Assembly: GCF_029626175.1 (NCBI RefSeq)
Contig: NZ_JARUBM010000002.1
Location: 62,001 to 126,000, forward strand
DNA: 64,000 bases
Direction: 5' to 3'
Source: Micromonospora sp. WMMD1082
GTDB taxonomy: Bacteria; Actinomycetota; Actinomycetes; Mycobacteriales; Micromonosporaceae
In this document: positions 37,103-46,155 of the stretch, in pieces
Numbering within the stretch: the first letter of the stretch is position 1
Layout of the letters: the number at the start of each line of letters is the position of its first letter
Translations under genes and position numbers: made by a program
The notes under the pieces: generated by a model
What the model saw: the letters and a program-made list of their open reading frames with translations, nothing else
Told to the model about the DNA's origin: nothing
Database searches by the model: none

Positions 37103-40100
37103 TCAGCTGCAGCCGCTGGTGGAGCCGCAGCCCTCGCAGACGTAGCAGCTACCTGCCGGGCGCATCTTCGTACCGCAGGTGAAGCAGAGCGGTGCGTCGG
37201 CGGCCTTGCCGATCACGGCCTCCAGCAGCTCGGTGCTGGAGCCGACCGACGGTGCCGGCTTGACGACGGCGGCGTCGGCCAACTCCTGGGCCGGCTGGGC
37301 GATCGGGCTGGCCTTCGGCTCGACGGGAGCCTCCACCGGGGCGGAGGAGGCCATCGCGGTGAGGTCCGTGGCGTTCGCCTCGGCCTCGGCCTCGGCCGCG
37401 AGCTGGGCGGCCCGCTCCTTGGCGGTGAAGATGCCCAGCTCGGCGCGGCGATCGTACGGCAGGAAGTCGAGCGCCAGGCGACGGAAGATGTAGTCCATCA
37501 CCGAGGCGGCCATCCGCACGTCCGGGTCGTCGGTCATGCCGGCCGGCTCGAAACGCATGTTGGTGAACTTGCTGACGTACGTCTCCAGCGGGACGCCGTA
37601 CTGCAGGCCGATGGAGATGGCCACCGAGAAGGCGTCCATCACGCCGGCCAGGGTGGAGCCCTGCTTCGACATCTTGAGGAAGACCTCGCCGAGGCCGTCG
37701 TCCGGGTAGGACGAGGCGGTGAGGTAGCCCTCGGCGCCGCCGACCGAGAAGGAGATGGTCTCCGACGGACGCTTCTTCGGCAGCCGCTTGCGCACCGGGC
37801 GGTACTCGACGACCTTCTCCACGGCCTTCTCGACGACCTCGGCCGCCGCCGGCTCGGCGGTCTTCTTCTTCGCCACCGACAGCGGCTGGCCGACCTTGCA
37901 GTTGTCCCGGTAGATGGCCAGGGCCTTGAGGCCGAGCTTCCAGCCCTCGAAGTAGATCTTCTCGACGTCCTCGACAGTGGCCTGCTCCGGCATGTTGACC
38001 GTCTTGGAGATGGCGCCGGAGATGAACGGCTGGACCGCCGCCATCATCCGCACGTGGCCCATCGGCGCGATGGAACGCTCGCCCATGGCGCAGTCGAAGA
38101 CCGGGTAGTGCTCCGGCTTGAGGCCGGGGGCGTCCACCACGTGACCCTGGTCGGCGATCTGCTCGACGATCGCCTCGACCTGCTCCTCCGGGTAGCCGAG
38201 GGAGCGCAGGGCGCGCGGCACGGTCTGGTTGACGATCTGCATCGATCCGCCGCCGACCAGCTTCTTGAACTTGACCAGCGCCAGATCCGGCTCGACGCCG
38301 GTGGTGTCGCAGTCCATCATCAAACCGATAGTCCCAGTGGGCGCGAGTACTGCGGCCTGGGAATTGCGCCAGCCGTTCTTCTCACCGATCTTGTTGCCCT
38401 GCGTCCACTGCCGGGTGGCCTCGCGGACGATCGCGGTGGCCACCGTGCCGGACGGCTTGATCTCGTCGTTGGCGGCGGCGTGCTTGCGCATGACCCGCTT
38501 GTGCGGCTCGGCGTTGCGGGCGTAGCCGTCGTACGCGCCGACGATGCCGGCCAGCTCGGCCGAGCGGCGGTACGCGGTGCCGGTCATCAGCGAGGTGATC
38601 GCCGCGGCGACCGAGCGACCCTGATCCGAGTCGTACGGCAGGCCGGAGGCCATCAGCAGCGCGCCGAGGTTGGCGTACCCGATGCCGAGCTGCCGGTACG
38701 CCCGGGTGGTCTCGCCGATCTTCTCGGTCGGGAAGTCGGCGAAGCAGATCGAGATGTCCATCGCGGTGATGACCAGCTCGACCGACCTGACGAACTTCTC
38801 CACCTCGAAGCCACCGTCGGCGCGCAGGAACTTCATCAGGTTCAGCGAGGCCAGGTTGCACGAGGAGTTGTCCAGGTGCAGGTACTCCGAGCAGGGGTTC
38901 GACGCGGTGATCCGGCCGGTCTCCGGGCAGGTGTGCCAGTCGTTGATGGTGTCGTCGTACTGCAGGCCGGGGTCGGCGCACTCCCAGGCGGCCTGGGCGA
39001 TGCTGCGGAACAGCTTCTGCGCGTCGATGGTCTCGATGGTCTGCCCGTCGAGCCGGCCGCGCAGGTCGAAGCCGCCGCCCTTCTCCACCGCCGACATGAA
39101 CTCGTCGGAGACCCGGACCGAGTTGTTGGCGTTCTGGTACTGCACGCTGACGATGTCGGCGCCGCCGAGGTCCATGTCGAAGCCGGCGTCACGCAGCGCG
39201 CGGATCTTGTCCTCCTCGCGCGCCTTGGTGACCACGAACTCCTCGATGTCGGGGTGGTCGACGTCGAGGATGACCATCTTGGCCGCCCGCCGGGTGGCAC
39301 CGCCGGACTTGATAGTGCCGGCGCTGGCGTCGGCGCCCCGCATGAAGCTGACCGGGCCGGAGGCGGTGCCTCCGGAGGAGAGCAGTTCCCGGGAGGAGCG
39401 GATCCGGGACAGGTTCACCCCGGAGCCCGAGCCGCCCTTGAAGATCAGCCCCTCCTCCTTGTACCAGTCCAGGATGGAATCCATCGAGTCGTCGACGGCG
39501 AGGATGAAGCAGTTGTGCACCCGCAGGTTGCCGGCGAGGAACTCGCCGCTCTCGGTCTGGATGTCGTAGACCTCCATCGCACCGAGCGGCTCGACACGGT
39601 CGATCTCCAACCGCTTGACGCCTGCGGCGGCGCGGCCCGGCTTGGCGAAGCCCTGCTCAAGCTTGGCCATCTTCTCGGCACCGATGAATCCGATGTGGGT
39701 CGCGAAGAGGTCCCGGTCGCCGTCGTTCTGAATGCGGACCGACCAGCAGCCCTTCCGGTCGGGGCGGGAGTCCGCCTTGAAGCCGACACGGGAGAAGATC
39801 CCGAAGCGCAGCAACAGGCTCTGCACGCCACGGACCAGCTTCTCGGAAATCATGTCCACCGCGACGAGCGTCGAGCTGTCCCGGGCCGAGACGTAGCCCT
39901 CGGCCTGGAAGATGCTGCGCAGGTACGCCGCGACGACCGGCAGGGGTGCGGTGAACAGCGGCTCCGGCACCTCCATGTCGAGGCCGCGGGTCAACAGGCC
40001 CCACTTCGCCACGAACGGACGCAGGTGCTCGCCGTAGAGGCGGGTACGCCGGCAATCCAGCTCGTCGCTCTGCGTCGCCACCGCGCTCTCGTGGCGGTGA

Positions 40101-41035
40101 GCGCCGGGGAAGATCTCGTCGAGGGTCGTGGTGACCCAGTCCAGCTCGTCGTCGTTGACGGTCATCGCCTCGATCGTCAACGACCGGTTGGTGCCCTCGG
40201 CGTACTGGCCGACGAACCCGTCCGACTGCAACCAGCCGGCGAGCGCGGCCTCGCGGATCTCCCGCAGGTCGAGTTCGCTCTCGCCGTAGGCGAACGTGCG
40301 GTGCCACTCGAGCTTGTCACCGGGGTGCAGGGTGCCGGCCTCGACCCAGTGGCCGGTGCCGTCGCCGGTGCTCTTCCACACCACGTGGTCCGGCGTGACG
40401 TCGAGGGTGTAGCCCGCCTTGGTGTGCAGCCGGATGACCTCGCGCACCCCGTTGGCCTTGACGGCGACGATGCTGGTCAGGCCGTTGCCGTCGTAGACCT
40501 TGGCCCCGACGGCGCCGTCGGCGACCAGCTTGCCGATCGGCACCAGGCCGCCGGGCGTGCTGACCAGCGAGTCGTACGGCAGGCACGCGCTGACCTGCTG
40601 GGGTGAGGGCGTGCCGACGTTGAACCAGACCGGCGAGTTGAAGCTGAAGACCTGGTGCAGCAGCATCCAGGTCAGCTCGTGGGCGAAGACCTCGGCGTCG
40701 GCCGGGGAGGCGAAGTAGCCGTACTCCTCACCGGCGGTGCGGTAGGTGGTGACCACCCGGTCGATCAGCTGCTTGAGCGACCACTCGCGCTCCGGGGTGC
40801 CCACCGCGCCCCGGAAGTACTTCGTGGTCACGATGTTGGCCGCGTTGACGCTCCAGCTCTCCGGGAACTCCACCCCGCGCTGCTCGAAGTTGATCGAGCC
40901 GTCCCGCCAGTTCGTCATCACGACGTCCCGGCGCTCCCAGACGACCTCGTCGTACGGGTGCACCCCCTCGCTGGTCCAGACCCGCTCGACCTTGAGCCCC
41001 GCTGCGGCCTTGCTCCGCGCCCTGCTTGTCGTCAC
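37103..41035 (-). CDS. nrdJ: vitamin B12-dependent (class II) ribonucleoside-diphosphate reductase with intein
   Basis: NrdJ reduces ribonucleotides to deoxyribonucleotides using adenosylcobalamin to make its thiyl radical, so it needs no oxygen. The precursor is 1310 residues; removing a 358-residue intein (40585-39512) leaves 952, the usual size. Extein marks include NPCSEYLHLDNSSCNLASLNL-type active-site residues (NPCSE near 38900), APTGTIGLMMDCDTTGVEP, and a C-terminal zinc ribbon with CFTCG and CEGCGSTSGC. The GTG at 41035 (VTTSRARSKAAAG) is chosen from the usual N-terminus; ATG 41050 is possible. It lies downstream of nrdR in the same direction. Confidence 0.93.
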   Translation of the reverse strand: MTTSRARSKAAAGLKVERVWTSEGVHPYDEVVWERRDVVMTNWRDGSINFEQRGVEFPESWSVNAANIVTTKYFRGAVGTPEREWSLKQLIDRVVTTYRTAGEEYGYFASPADAEVFAHELTWMLLHQVFSFNSPVWFNVGTPSPQQVSACLPYDSLVSTPGGLVPIGKLVADGAVGAKVYDGNGLTSIVAVKANGVREVIRLHTKAGYTLDVTPDHVVWKSTGDGTGHWVEAGTLHPGDKLEWHRTFAYGESELDLREIREAALAGWLQSDGFVGQYAEGTNRSLTIEAMTVNDDELDWVTTTLDEIFPGAHRHESAVATQSDELDCRRTRLYGEHLRPFVAKWGLLTRGLDMEVPEPLFTAPLPVVAAYLRSIFQAEGYVSARDSSTLVAVDMISEKLVRGVQSLLLRFGIFSRVGFKADSRPDRKGCWSVRIQNDGDRDLFATHIGFIGAEKMAKLEQGFAKPGRAAAGVKRLEIDRVEPLGAMEVYDIQTESGEFLAGNLRVHNCFILAVDDSMDSILDWYKEEGLIFKGGSGSGVNLSRIRSSRELLSSGGTASGPVSFMRGADASAGTIKSGGATRRAAKMVILDVDHPDIEEFVVTKAREEDKIRALRDAGFDMDLGGADIVSVQYQNANNSVRVSDEFMSAVEKGGGFDLRGRLDGQTIETIDAQKLFRSIAQAAWECADPGLQYDDTINDWHTCPETGRITASNPCSEYLHLDNSSCNLASLNLMKFLRADGGFEVEKFVRSVELVITAMDISICFADFPTEKIGETTRAYRQLGIGYANLGALLMASGLPYDSDQGRSVAAAITSLMTGTAYRRSAELAGIVGAYDGYARNAEPHKRVMRKHAAANDEIKPSGTVATAIVREATRQWTQGNKIGEKNGWRNSQAAVLAPTGTIGLMMDCDTTGVEPDLALVKFKKLVGGGSMQIVNQTVPRALRSLGYPEEQVEAIVEQIADQGHVVDAPGLKPEHYPVFDCAMGERSIAPMGHVRMMAAVQPFISGAISKTVNMPEQATVEDVEKIYFEGWKLGLKALAIYRDNCKVGQPLSVAKKKTAEPAAAEVVEKAVEKVVEYRPVRKRLPKKRPSETISFSVGGAEGYLTASSYPDDGLGEVFLKMSKQGSTLAGVMDAFSVAISIGLQYGVPLETYVSKFTNMRFEPAGMTDDPDVRMAASVMDYIFRRLALDFLPYDRRAELGIFTAKERAAQLAAEAEAEANATDLTAMASSAPVEAPVEPKASPIAQPAQELADAAVVKPAPSVGSSTELLEAVIGKAADAPLCFTCGTKMRPAGSCYVCEGCGSTSGCS
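39512..40585 (-). other. intein with LAGLIDADG endonuclease inside NrdJ
   Basis: A 358-residue protein-splicing element. It starts at a Cys (CLPYDSLVSTPGGLVPIGK, block A). It has TPDHVVW (block B, with the Thr-x-x-His core), two LAGLIDADG-type endonuclease motifs (LAGWLQSDGFVG and YLRSIFQAEGYV), and VYDIQTESGEFLAGN (block F), and ends VHN before a +1 Cys (block G). All residues needed for splicing are present. The +1 residue is the Cys of CFILAVDDSM, the N-terminal redox-active cysteine position of RNRs, so the enzyme is inactive until splicing. Confidence 0.92.
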
Positions 41036-41113
41036 GCCATCCCCCGGCATCTCATCCGCCCCCTCGTCCGCGCGGCACCGCGCGATCCGACTGTCACTAC
41101 TGCTGCTCAACAC

Positions 41114-41602
41114 TCACTGCGCGCCGGCCGGCTCGGCTCCGGCGCTCTCCCGGGCCCGCGCGGCGGCCCGCAGCGTCTCGATCTCCCGCTCGAAGTCGGC
41201 GAGCGAGTCGAACGACCGGTAGACGCTGGCGAACCGCAGGTAGGCGACCTCGTCCAGATCCCGCAGTGGACCCAGGATGGCCAGCCCCACCTCGTGGCTG
41301 GGGATCTCGGCGGCCCCCTTGGCGCGGATGGTCTCCTCGACCCGCTGCGCCAGCAGCGCGATCGAGTCCTCGTCGACCGGCCTGCCCTGGCACGCCTTGC
41401 GCACCCCGCCGATGATCTTCGTCCGACTGAACGGCTCGGTCACCCCGCTGCGCTTGACCACGGCCAGCACCGCCTCCTCGACGGTGGTGAACCGCTTGCC
41501 ACACTCCGGGCAGGACCGCCGCCGCCGGATCAGTTGGCCGTCGTCGGCCTCCCGCGAGTCGACCACCCGGGAGTCGGCGTGCCGGCAGTACGGACACCGC
41601 AT
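41114..41602 (-). CDS. nrdR: transcriptional repressor NrdR
   Basis: A 162-residue ATP/dATP-sensing repressor of ribonucleotide reductase genes. The N-terminal zinc ribbon has CPYC (residues 3-6) and CPECGKRF (31-38), followed by an ATP-cone (residues 46-136, [24 protein letters not shown]). It lies just upstream of nrdJ, so it probably represses its own operon. The ATG at 41602 gives the standard MRCPYCRH start. Confidence 0.95.
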   Translation of the reverse strand: MRCPYCRHADSRVVDSREADDGQLIRRRRSCPECGKRFTTVEEAVLAVVKRSGVTEPFSRTKIIGGVRKACQGRPVDEDSIALLAQRVEETIRAKGAAEIPSHEVGLAILGPLRDLDEVAYLRFASVYRSFDSLADFEREIETLRAAARARESAGAEPAGAQ

Positions 41603-41668
41603 CGCCCGACCTCCTCGATCGACCATCGGTAGTCAAACCCAACCTGTGGGCAACTTACGCCCATGTGA

Positions 41669-41684
41669 CTACTACATCTAGGGG
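41669..41684 (-). promoter_or_regulatory. possible NrdR box
   Basis: On the minus strand CCCCTAGATGTAGTAG agrees with the NrdR box consensus (acaCwATATaTwGtgt, from memory) at about 10 of 16 positions, mostly in the central part. It lies 67 bp upstream of nrdR. A second, phased box normally accompanies it; I see none convincing. Confidence 0.35.
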
Positions 41685-41859
41685 TTGACCGTATGCCGCT
41701 GGCGATCCGGGGTCAAGTTGGCCGGCGTGTCCGGCGCGTCACCCGACGCCCCACTCGTCGCCGCCGCTCGCGGGCAGCCGGAGAGCCCAACGCGAACCGC
41801 GCACGGCGGTTACGGACGTACGACCATAGCGGCTTGCCCCGCCGACACGCGGAGGGACG

Positions 41860-41875
41860 TCGTACAGATGTTTGA
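41860..41875 (+). promoter_or_regulatory. SOS (LexA) box upstream of lexA
   Basis: TCGTAC-AGAT-GTTTGA matches the actinobacterial and Bacillus-type SOS box TCGAAC-N4-GTTCGA with one mismatch per half-site. Its position, 127 bp before the lexA GTG, fits autoregulation. Confidence 0.6.
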
Positions 41876-42001
41876 AAAAGTCAGATCTCACCTATACGGT
41901 CATGAACAGCCGGAGGTGACCATGGTCCGCCTACCGGCCGGCAGATCACCGCATGCACCACGAGCCGCCGAGGCACCCAGCGCCCACCAGGGAGGACGGA
42001 C

Positions 42002-42787
42002 GTGACCGAGGACCGGGCCAACCGGCCACAGAGCCCGCAGCAGAGCACCGAGGCGGGCCCACCGGCCGCCGCCCGACGCCGGAGCGTCACCCGCGCCCGG
42101 TCCGGCCAGCCGGCCGTGCGTCCGGTGACCCCGGTGGTCAGTTCCTTCCCCGACCCGGCGACGGTCGACCTGACCGCCCGGCAGCGACGCATCCTCGACT
42201 TCATCCGCACCTGGGTGGAGCGCCACGGTTACCCGCCGAGCGTGCGCGAGATCGGCGAGGCGGTCGGGTTGGTCTCCCCGTCCAGCGTCGCCTACCAGCT
42301 CAAGGAGCTGGAGAAGAAGGGCTTCCTGCGGCGCGACCCGAACCGGCCGCGGGCGGTCGACGTCCGCTCCCCCAGCGACGTCGACGACGAGCTGAGCCGC
42401 TCTCAGCGCCCCACCCCCGCCTATGTGCCGATGCTCGGTCGCATCGCCGCCGGTGGGCCGATCCTCGCCGAGCAGTCGATGGAGGATGTCTTCCCGCTCC
42501 CGCGCGAGCTAGTCGGCGAGGGCGAGGTCTTCATGCTCCAGGTCAAGGGTGACTCGATGCTCGACGCGGCGATCTGCGACGGCGACTGGGTGGTGGTCCG
42601 GCAACAGCCGACGGCGGACTCCGGCGAGATCGTCGCCGCCATGCTCGACGGCGAGGCGACCGTGAAGACCTACCGCCGGCGCGACGGCCACGTCTGGCTG
42701 ATGCCGCAGAACCCGGCCTTCGACCCGATCCCCGGCGACGACGCCACCATCATGGGCCGGGTGGTCGCGGTGCTGCGCCGGATCTGA
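42002..42787 (+). CDS. lexA: SOS repressor LexA
   Basis: A 261-residue self-cleaving repressor (S24 family). The winged-helix DNA-binding domain (residues 57-120) contains [21 protein letters not shown]. The cleavage site is Ala150-Gly151 (RIAAGGP), and the latent protease dyad is Ser185 ([13 protein letters not shown]) with Lys222 (ATVKTYRR). The first 55 residues (Gln/Pro/Arg-rich) extend beyond the usual start. The GTG at 42002 has AGGGAGGA 5 nt upstream, so the extension is probably translated. It is divergent from nrdR. Confidence 0.95.
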   Translation: MTEDRANRPQSPQQSTEAGPPAAARRRSVTRARSGQPAVRPVTPVVSSFPDPATVDLTARQRRILDFIRTWVERHGYPPSVREIGEAVGLVSPSSVAYQLKELEKKGFLRRDPNRPRAVDVRSPSDVDDELSRSQRPTPAYVPMLGRIAAGGPILAEQSMEDVFPLPRELVGEGEVFMLQVKGDSMLDAAICDGDWVVVRQQPTADSGEIVAAMLDGEATVKTYRRRDGHVWLMPQNPAFDPIPGDDATIMGRVVAVLRRI

Positions 42788-42835
42788 CGCCCGCACCCGA
42801 CCGCTGCTGACCGAGGGCCGGTGCTGACCCGAGGG

Positions 42836-44479
42836 TCAGTACCGGTCGCCCCGGTAGCCGTAGTTGCCGCCGCGCACCTGGCCGTACGGCTCGCTGTCGT
42901 CCTCGCGGTAGCGGCCCGAGCGTCGACCCCGGTAATCCGGCTCGGCCGGGCCACCCCGCCGGGGTGGTTCCGCACGGCCCCCGCCGCCACCGGGCTGACC
43001 GCCGGCCCGGCCACCGCCACCGCCGTAGACGCCGCCACCGGGACGCCCGCCACCGCCCGCCGGCCGACCACCGCCCGGTCGACCGTAGACGGGGGCGCCG
43101 TCGCCGCCGGGCCGGCCGCCGCCACCGTAGACGCCACCGCCCTGCCCCGGGCGGGCACCGTTGCCGGCGGGTCGACCGCCACCGTAGACCGGGCCCGAGC
43201 GTGCGCCACCGGAAGGGTCGCCGGCGGGCGAGCCGCCGTAGACGCCGCCGCCCGGCGCACCGCCGTACACCCCGCCGCGCCCGCGATCCTGCGCCGAGCC
43301 GGGGCCGTCAGCGTCGTCGCCGTCGCGGCTCTTCCCGGCCGGCGCCGGTCGCTGACGGGCGCGCAGGATGCCGAAGATGCCCGCGCCGACGAGCAGCGCG
43401 CCGAGCACGCCGAACGCGGCGATCAGGTACATGATGTCGTTCAGCTCCAACCCGTCGATCCACGACCGACCGGCCGCGCTCTTCACTGCGTCCGGGTCGT
43501 CGGTGAGGTTCTTCGGGCCCTCGGTGGAGGGGGTGTAGCTGAGGATGTCGACGGGGTCGTCGTCGTCCAGGTGGCCGGCGTCGGAGACGGTCAGGAACGT
43601 CTTGCCGTCGGGCGAGTAGGCGATCGCCTCGCCGAACGGGTCGGCCAGCGCGGTGACCCGGGGGGTGCCGGTGGTCAGGGCACCGACGATGTCGCCGTTG
43701 GCGACGTCGTACTCGAAGGCGTCGGCGTACGTGCGCAGCACCACCCGGGAACCGTCCGGAGAGCGGGCGGCGCCGGTGATCGCGACGCGACCGAAGGTGC
43801 TCAACGGGTTCTCGGTGTCCGTCTTCGGCAGCGTGATGTCGCCGAGCTTCTTCATCGGCACCGGTTCGGTGTCACCGCTGCGCAGCTTCCCGTCCGGGGT
43901 GAAGATCTCGGCCTTGCCGGCGGTGACCTTCGTGATGATCAGCGGGAGCTTGTCGTCGCCGATCAGCAGTGCCTCGGCGTCGCGGGGCTTGCCGTCGGGG
44001 TACGACAGCCGGTGCAGCGTCGGCTGCTTGCTGCCGTTGATCGGCATGCTCCACACCGCGACCCGCTCGCGGCGCTGCCGGCTGGTGACGTTGTCGCCGG
44101 TGTCGGCGATCCACAGCGTCTTGCCGTCGGGCGAGACGGCGAGATCCTCGGTGTCGAACGGTCCGGCGCCGGAGTAGCGCACCCCGTCGCGGGCGACCTG
44201 GCAGTCCTTGTTCAGGTAGAAGACCCGCTTGCGGCTGTCCTGGTCGGTGCTGTCGTTGATGACGATGTAACCGGACTTGAGGACCACCAGGCCGGAGATC
44301 TCCCGCAGCCGTGAATCGGTGATCGAGCACTGCTTCTTACCCGCCGCCGTCACCGGGGCCACGCTGGGCGCGGCCTTCGCGGATGACGGGTCGGGTGCGG
44401 CGAGAGCGGCACCGGTGACCGCCACGGTGGCCCCGAACAGTCCGAGGGCAACCGTGACGGAGGAAACAGTGCGGAGCAT
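42836..44479 (-). CDS. membrane-anchored beta-propeller protein with Gly/Tyr-rich tail
   Basis: A 547-residue envelope protein. A signal peptide (residues 1-28, ending ALAA) precedes an extracytoplasmic domain with WD40/PQQ-like repeats (DLAVSPDGKTLWIADTGDN, RSPDGSRVVLRTYADAFEY, AIAYSPDGKTFLTVSD). One transmembrane helix follows (about 365-390, IMYLIAAFGVLGALLVGAGIF). The cytoplasmic tail of about 160 residues is almost entirely Gly, Arg, Pro, Tyr with repeated GGGVYGG. The mycobacterial neighbour Rv2721c is likewise an Ala/Gly-rich membrane protein beside lexA. The function is unknown. The start has no strong ribosome site; GTG 44518 is an alternative. Confidence 0.75.
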   Translation of the reverse strand: MLRTVSSVTVALGLFGATVAVTGAALAAPDPSSAKAAPSVAPVTAAGKKQCSITDSRLREISGLVVLKSGYIVINDSTDQDSRKRVFYLNKDCQVARDGVRYSGAGPFDTEDLAVSPDGKTLWIADTGDNVTSRQRRERVAVWSMPINGSKQPTLHRLSYPDGKPRDAEALLIGDDKLPLIITKVTAGKAEIFTPDGKLRSGDTEPVPMKKLGDITLPKTDTENPLSTFGRVAITGAARSPDGSRVVLRTYADAFEYDVANGDIVGALTTGTPRVTALADPFGEAIAYSPDGKTFLTVSDAGHLDDDDPVDILSYTPSTEGPKNLTDDPDAVKSAAGRSWIDGLELNDIMYLIAAFGVLGALLVGAGIFGILRARQRPAPAGKSRDGDDADGPGSAQDRGRGGVYGGAPGGGVYGGSPAGDPSGGARSGPVYGGGRPAGNGARPGQGGGVYGGGGRPGGDGAPVYGRPGGGRPAGGGGRPGGGVYGGGGGRAGGQPGGGGGRAEPPRRGGPAEPDYRGRRSGRYREDDSEPYGQVRGGNYGYRGDRY

Positions 44480-44531
44480 GAAAGAAGTGTCGCATGCCGC
44501 AGGTTTCCTTCGGGTGACGCCGCCTGGCCGG

Positions 44532-45980
44532 TTACCCCGTGGTACGGGCCGCCTGCGCCGCGTCGCCGAACGGGGCCAGCTCGGCCGCGAGTGCCTCGTT
44601 GACCCGTACGTGCAGCATCGTCCCCTCCGGCAGGTGGGCGGTGCTGAGCACCTCGCCCTGCCGGTGCAGGCGGGCCACCAGGTCACCCCGGTCGTACGGC
44701 AGCACCACGCGTACCTCGACCGCCGGGCGGGGCAGCCGCCGCTCGATCGCGTCGCGCAGGTCGTCGATGCCGCGCCCGCTGTGCGCGGAGACGAAGACCG
44801 CCTCGGGCCAGAGCCGCTTGAGCCGCAGCAGGGTCTCCTCGTCGGCCGCGTCGGTCTTGTTGACCGCCAGCAACTCGGGCAGCCGGTCGGCGCCGACCTC
44901 GCCCAGCACCTCCCGGACGGCCCGGACCTGCTCCTCCGGGTCGGGGTGGGCGCCGTCGACGACGTGCACGACCAGATCGGCCTCGGCGACCTCCTCCAGG
45001 GTCGAGCGGAACGCCTCGACGATCTGGTGCGGCAGGTGCCGGACGAAACCGACCGTGTCGGAGAGGGTGTAGACCCGCCCGTCGGACGTGCTGGACCGGC
45101 GGGTGGTCGGGTCGAGGGTGGCGAAGAGCGCATCCTCCACCAGGACACCGGCCCCGGTGAGCCGGTTGAGCAGGCTCGACTTGCCGGCATTGGTGTAGCC
45201 GGCGATCGCCACCGCGGGCACCGCGTTGCGGGTACGGCGGGCGCGCTTGGTCTCGCGTACCGTGCTCATGGCCTTGATCTCCCGGCGCAGCCGGGCGATC
45301 CGGTGGCGGATGCGCCGCCGGTCGGTCTCCAGCTTGGTCTCACCCGGGCCACGCACGCCCACGCCGCCACCGGCGCCGCCACCCCGGCCCGACCCACCGG
45401 TCTGCCGGGACAGTGTCTCGCCCCACCCACGCAGCCGGGGCAGGAGGTATTGCAGCTGGGCCAGCTCGACCTGTGCCCGGCCCTCCCTGCTCTTGGCGTG
45501 CTGGGCGAAGATGTCGAGGATCAGCGCGGTGCGGTCGACCACCTTGACCTTGGTGCGTTGCTCCAGGTTGCGCAGTTGGGACGGGGACAGCTCGCCGTCG
45601 CAGATCACCGTGTCGGCTCCGGCGGAGAGCACCACCGCGCCGAGGTCGTCGACCTTGCCGCGACCGATGTAGGTGGCCGGGTCGGGGCGGTTGCGCCGCT
45701 GGATGAGCCCTTCGAGGACCAGCGAGCCGGCGGTCTCCGCCAGCGCGGCCAGCTCGGTGAGGGAATTCTCCGCGTCGACCTGGGTGCCCTCGGTCCAGAC
45801 GCCGACGAGAACCACGCGTTCCAGCCGGAGCTGGCGGTATTCGACCTCGGTGACGTCGGTCAGCTCGGTGGAGAGGCCGGGGACCCGTCGCAACGCCTGT
45901 CGTTCGGAGAGCTCGTACTCGCCGGTGGTGGCGTCGAGCTCGTCGTCGAGGATGGGAATCGGGGTCTCCTGGTCTCGCAA
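44532..45980 (-). CDS. hflX: ribosome-associated GTPase HflX
   Basis: HflX is a GTPase that splits stalled or stressed ribosomes and binds the 50S subunit. The 482-residue protein has the N-terminal HflX domain (ATYIGRGKVDDLG), the Gly-rich linker GGSGRGGGAGGGVGVRGPGE, and a G domain with G1 GYTNAGKSSLLN, G3 DTVGFV and G4 NKTDA. The start is read as TTG 45980 (LRDQETPIP) because GGAGAG lies about 5 nt upstream and homologues begin at this motif; no ATG or GTG fits better. It lies 52 bp upstream of the propeller gene and is divergent from the malic enzyme. Confidence 0.9.
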   Translation of the reverse strand: MRDQETPIPILDDELDATTGEYELSERQALRRVPGLSTELTDVTEVEYRQLRLERVVLVGVWTEGTQVDAENSLTELAALAETAGSLVLEGLIQRRNRPDPATYIGRGKVDDLGAVVLSAGADTVICDGELSPSQLRNLEQRTKVKVVDRTALILDIFAQHAKSREGRAQVELAQLQYLLPRLRGWGETLSRQTGGSGRGGGAGGGVGVRGPGETKLETDRRRIRHRIARLRREIKAMSTVRETKRARRTRNAVPAVAIAGYTNAGKSSLLNRLTGAGVLVEDALFATLDPTTRRSSTSDGRVYTLSDTVGFVRHLPHQIVEAFRSTLEEVAEADLVVHVVDGAHPDPEEQVRAVREVLGEVGADRLPELLAVNKTDAADEETLLRLKRLWPEAVFVSAHSGRGIDDLRDAIERRLPRPAVEVRVVLPYDRGDLVARLHRQGEVLSTAHLPEGTMLHVRVNEALAAELAPFGDAAQAARTTG

Positions 45981-46155
45981 GCGTCTCTCCTGTCCGTTCT
46001 GTGCACGTACCGAGCAATCCTGACATGTGTCAACGCTCGTTGCATCTGGTATATGCCCACCGCGCAAACAGGCACAAGCGGGGCCGGCTGCCGGCCGCCC
46101 AGCCAGGGCGAGTAGAAATGCGGGCGAGCCGTTCAGCGCCGACGGAGGGACCTGC

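Larger units (their letters stand above)
41603..42001. other. divergent intergenic region nrdR / lexA
   Basis: 399 bp holding both divergent promoters. A possible NrdR box (41669-41684) and a LexA box (41860-41875) are listed separately. An open frame of about 45 codons starting ATGTTTGAAAAAGTC at 41869 ends near the lexA start; it lacks a ribosome site, and I take it as non-coding leader. Confidence 0.5.

Noticed and set aside
38054..40606. 850-codon plus-strand frame across nrdJ
   Set aside because: Antisense to NrdJ and its intein; no ribosome site and no recognisable domain.
41035..41602. B12 riboswitch for nrdJ
   Set aside because: nrdR lies directly upstream with almost no gap, and no B12-box-like sequence was recognised in the nrdR leader.
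41869..42005. Short frame ATGTTTGAAAAAGTC upstream of lexA
   Set aside because: It overlaps the SOS box, has no Shine-Dalgarno sequence and shows no conserved features; treated as leader.
42960..43260. CRISPR-like or tandem DNA repeats in the Gly/Tyr-rich tail
   Set aside because: The repetition is coding (GGGVYGG units), irregular in length and without spacers of constant size.
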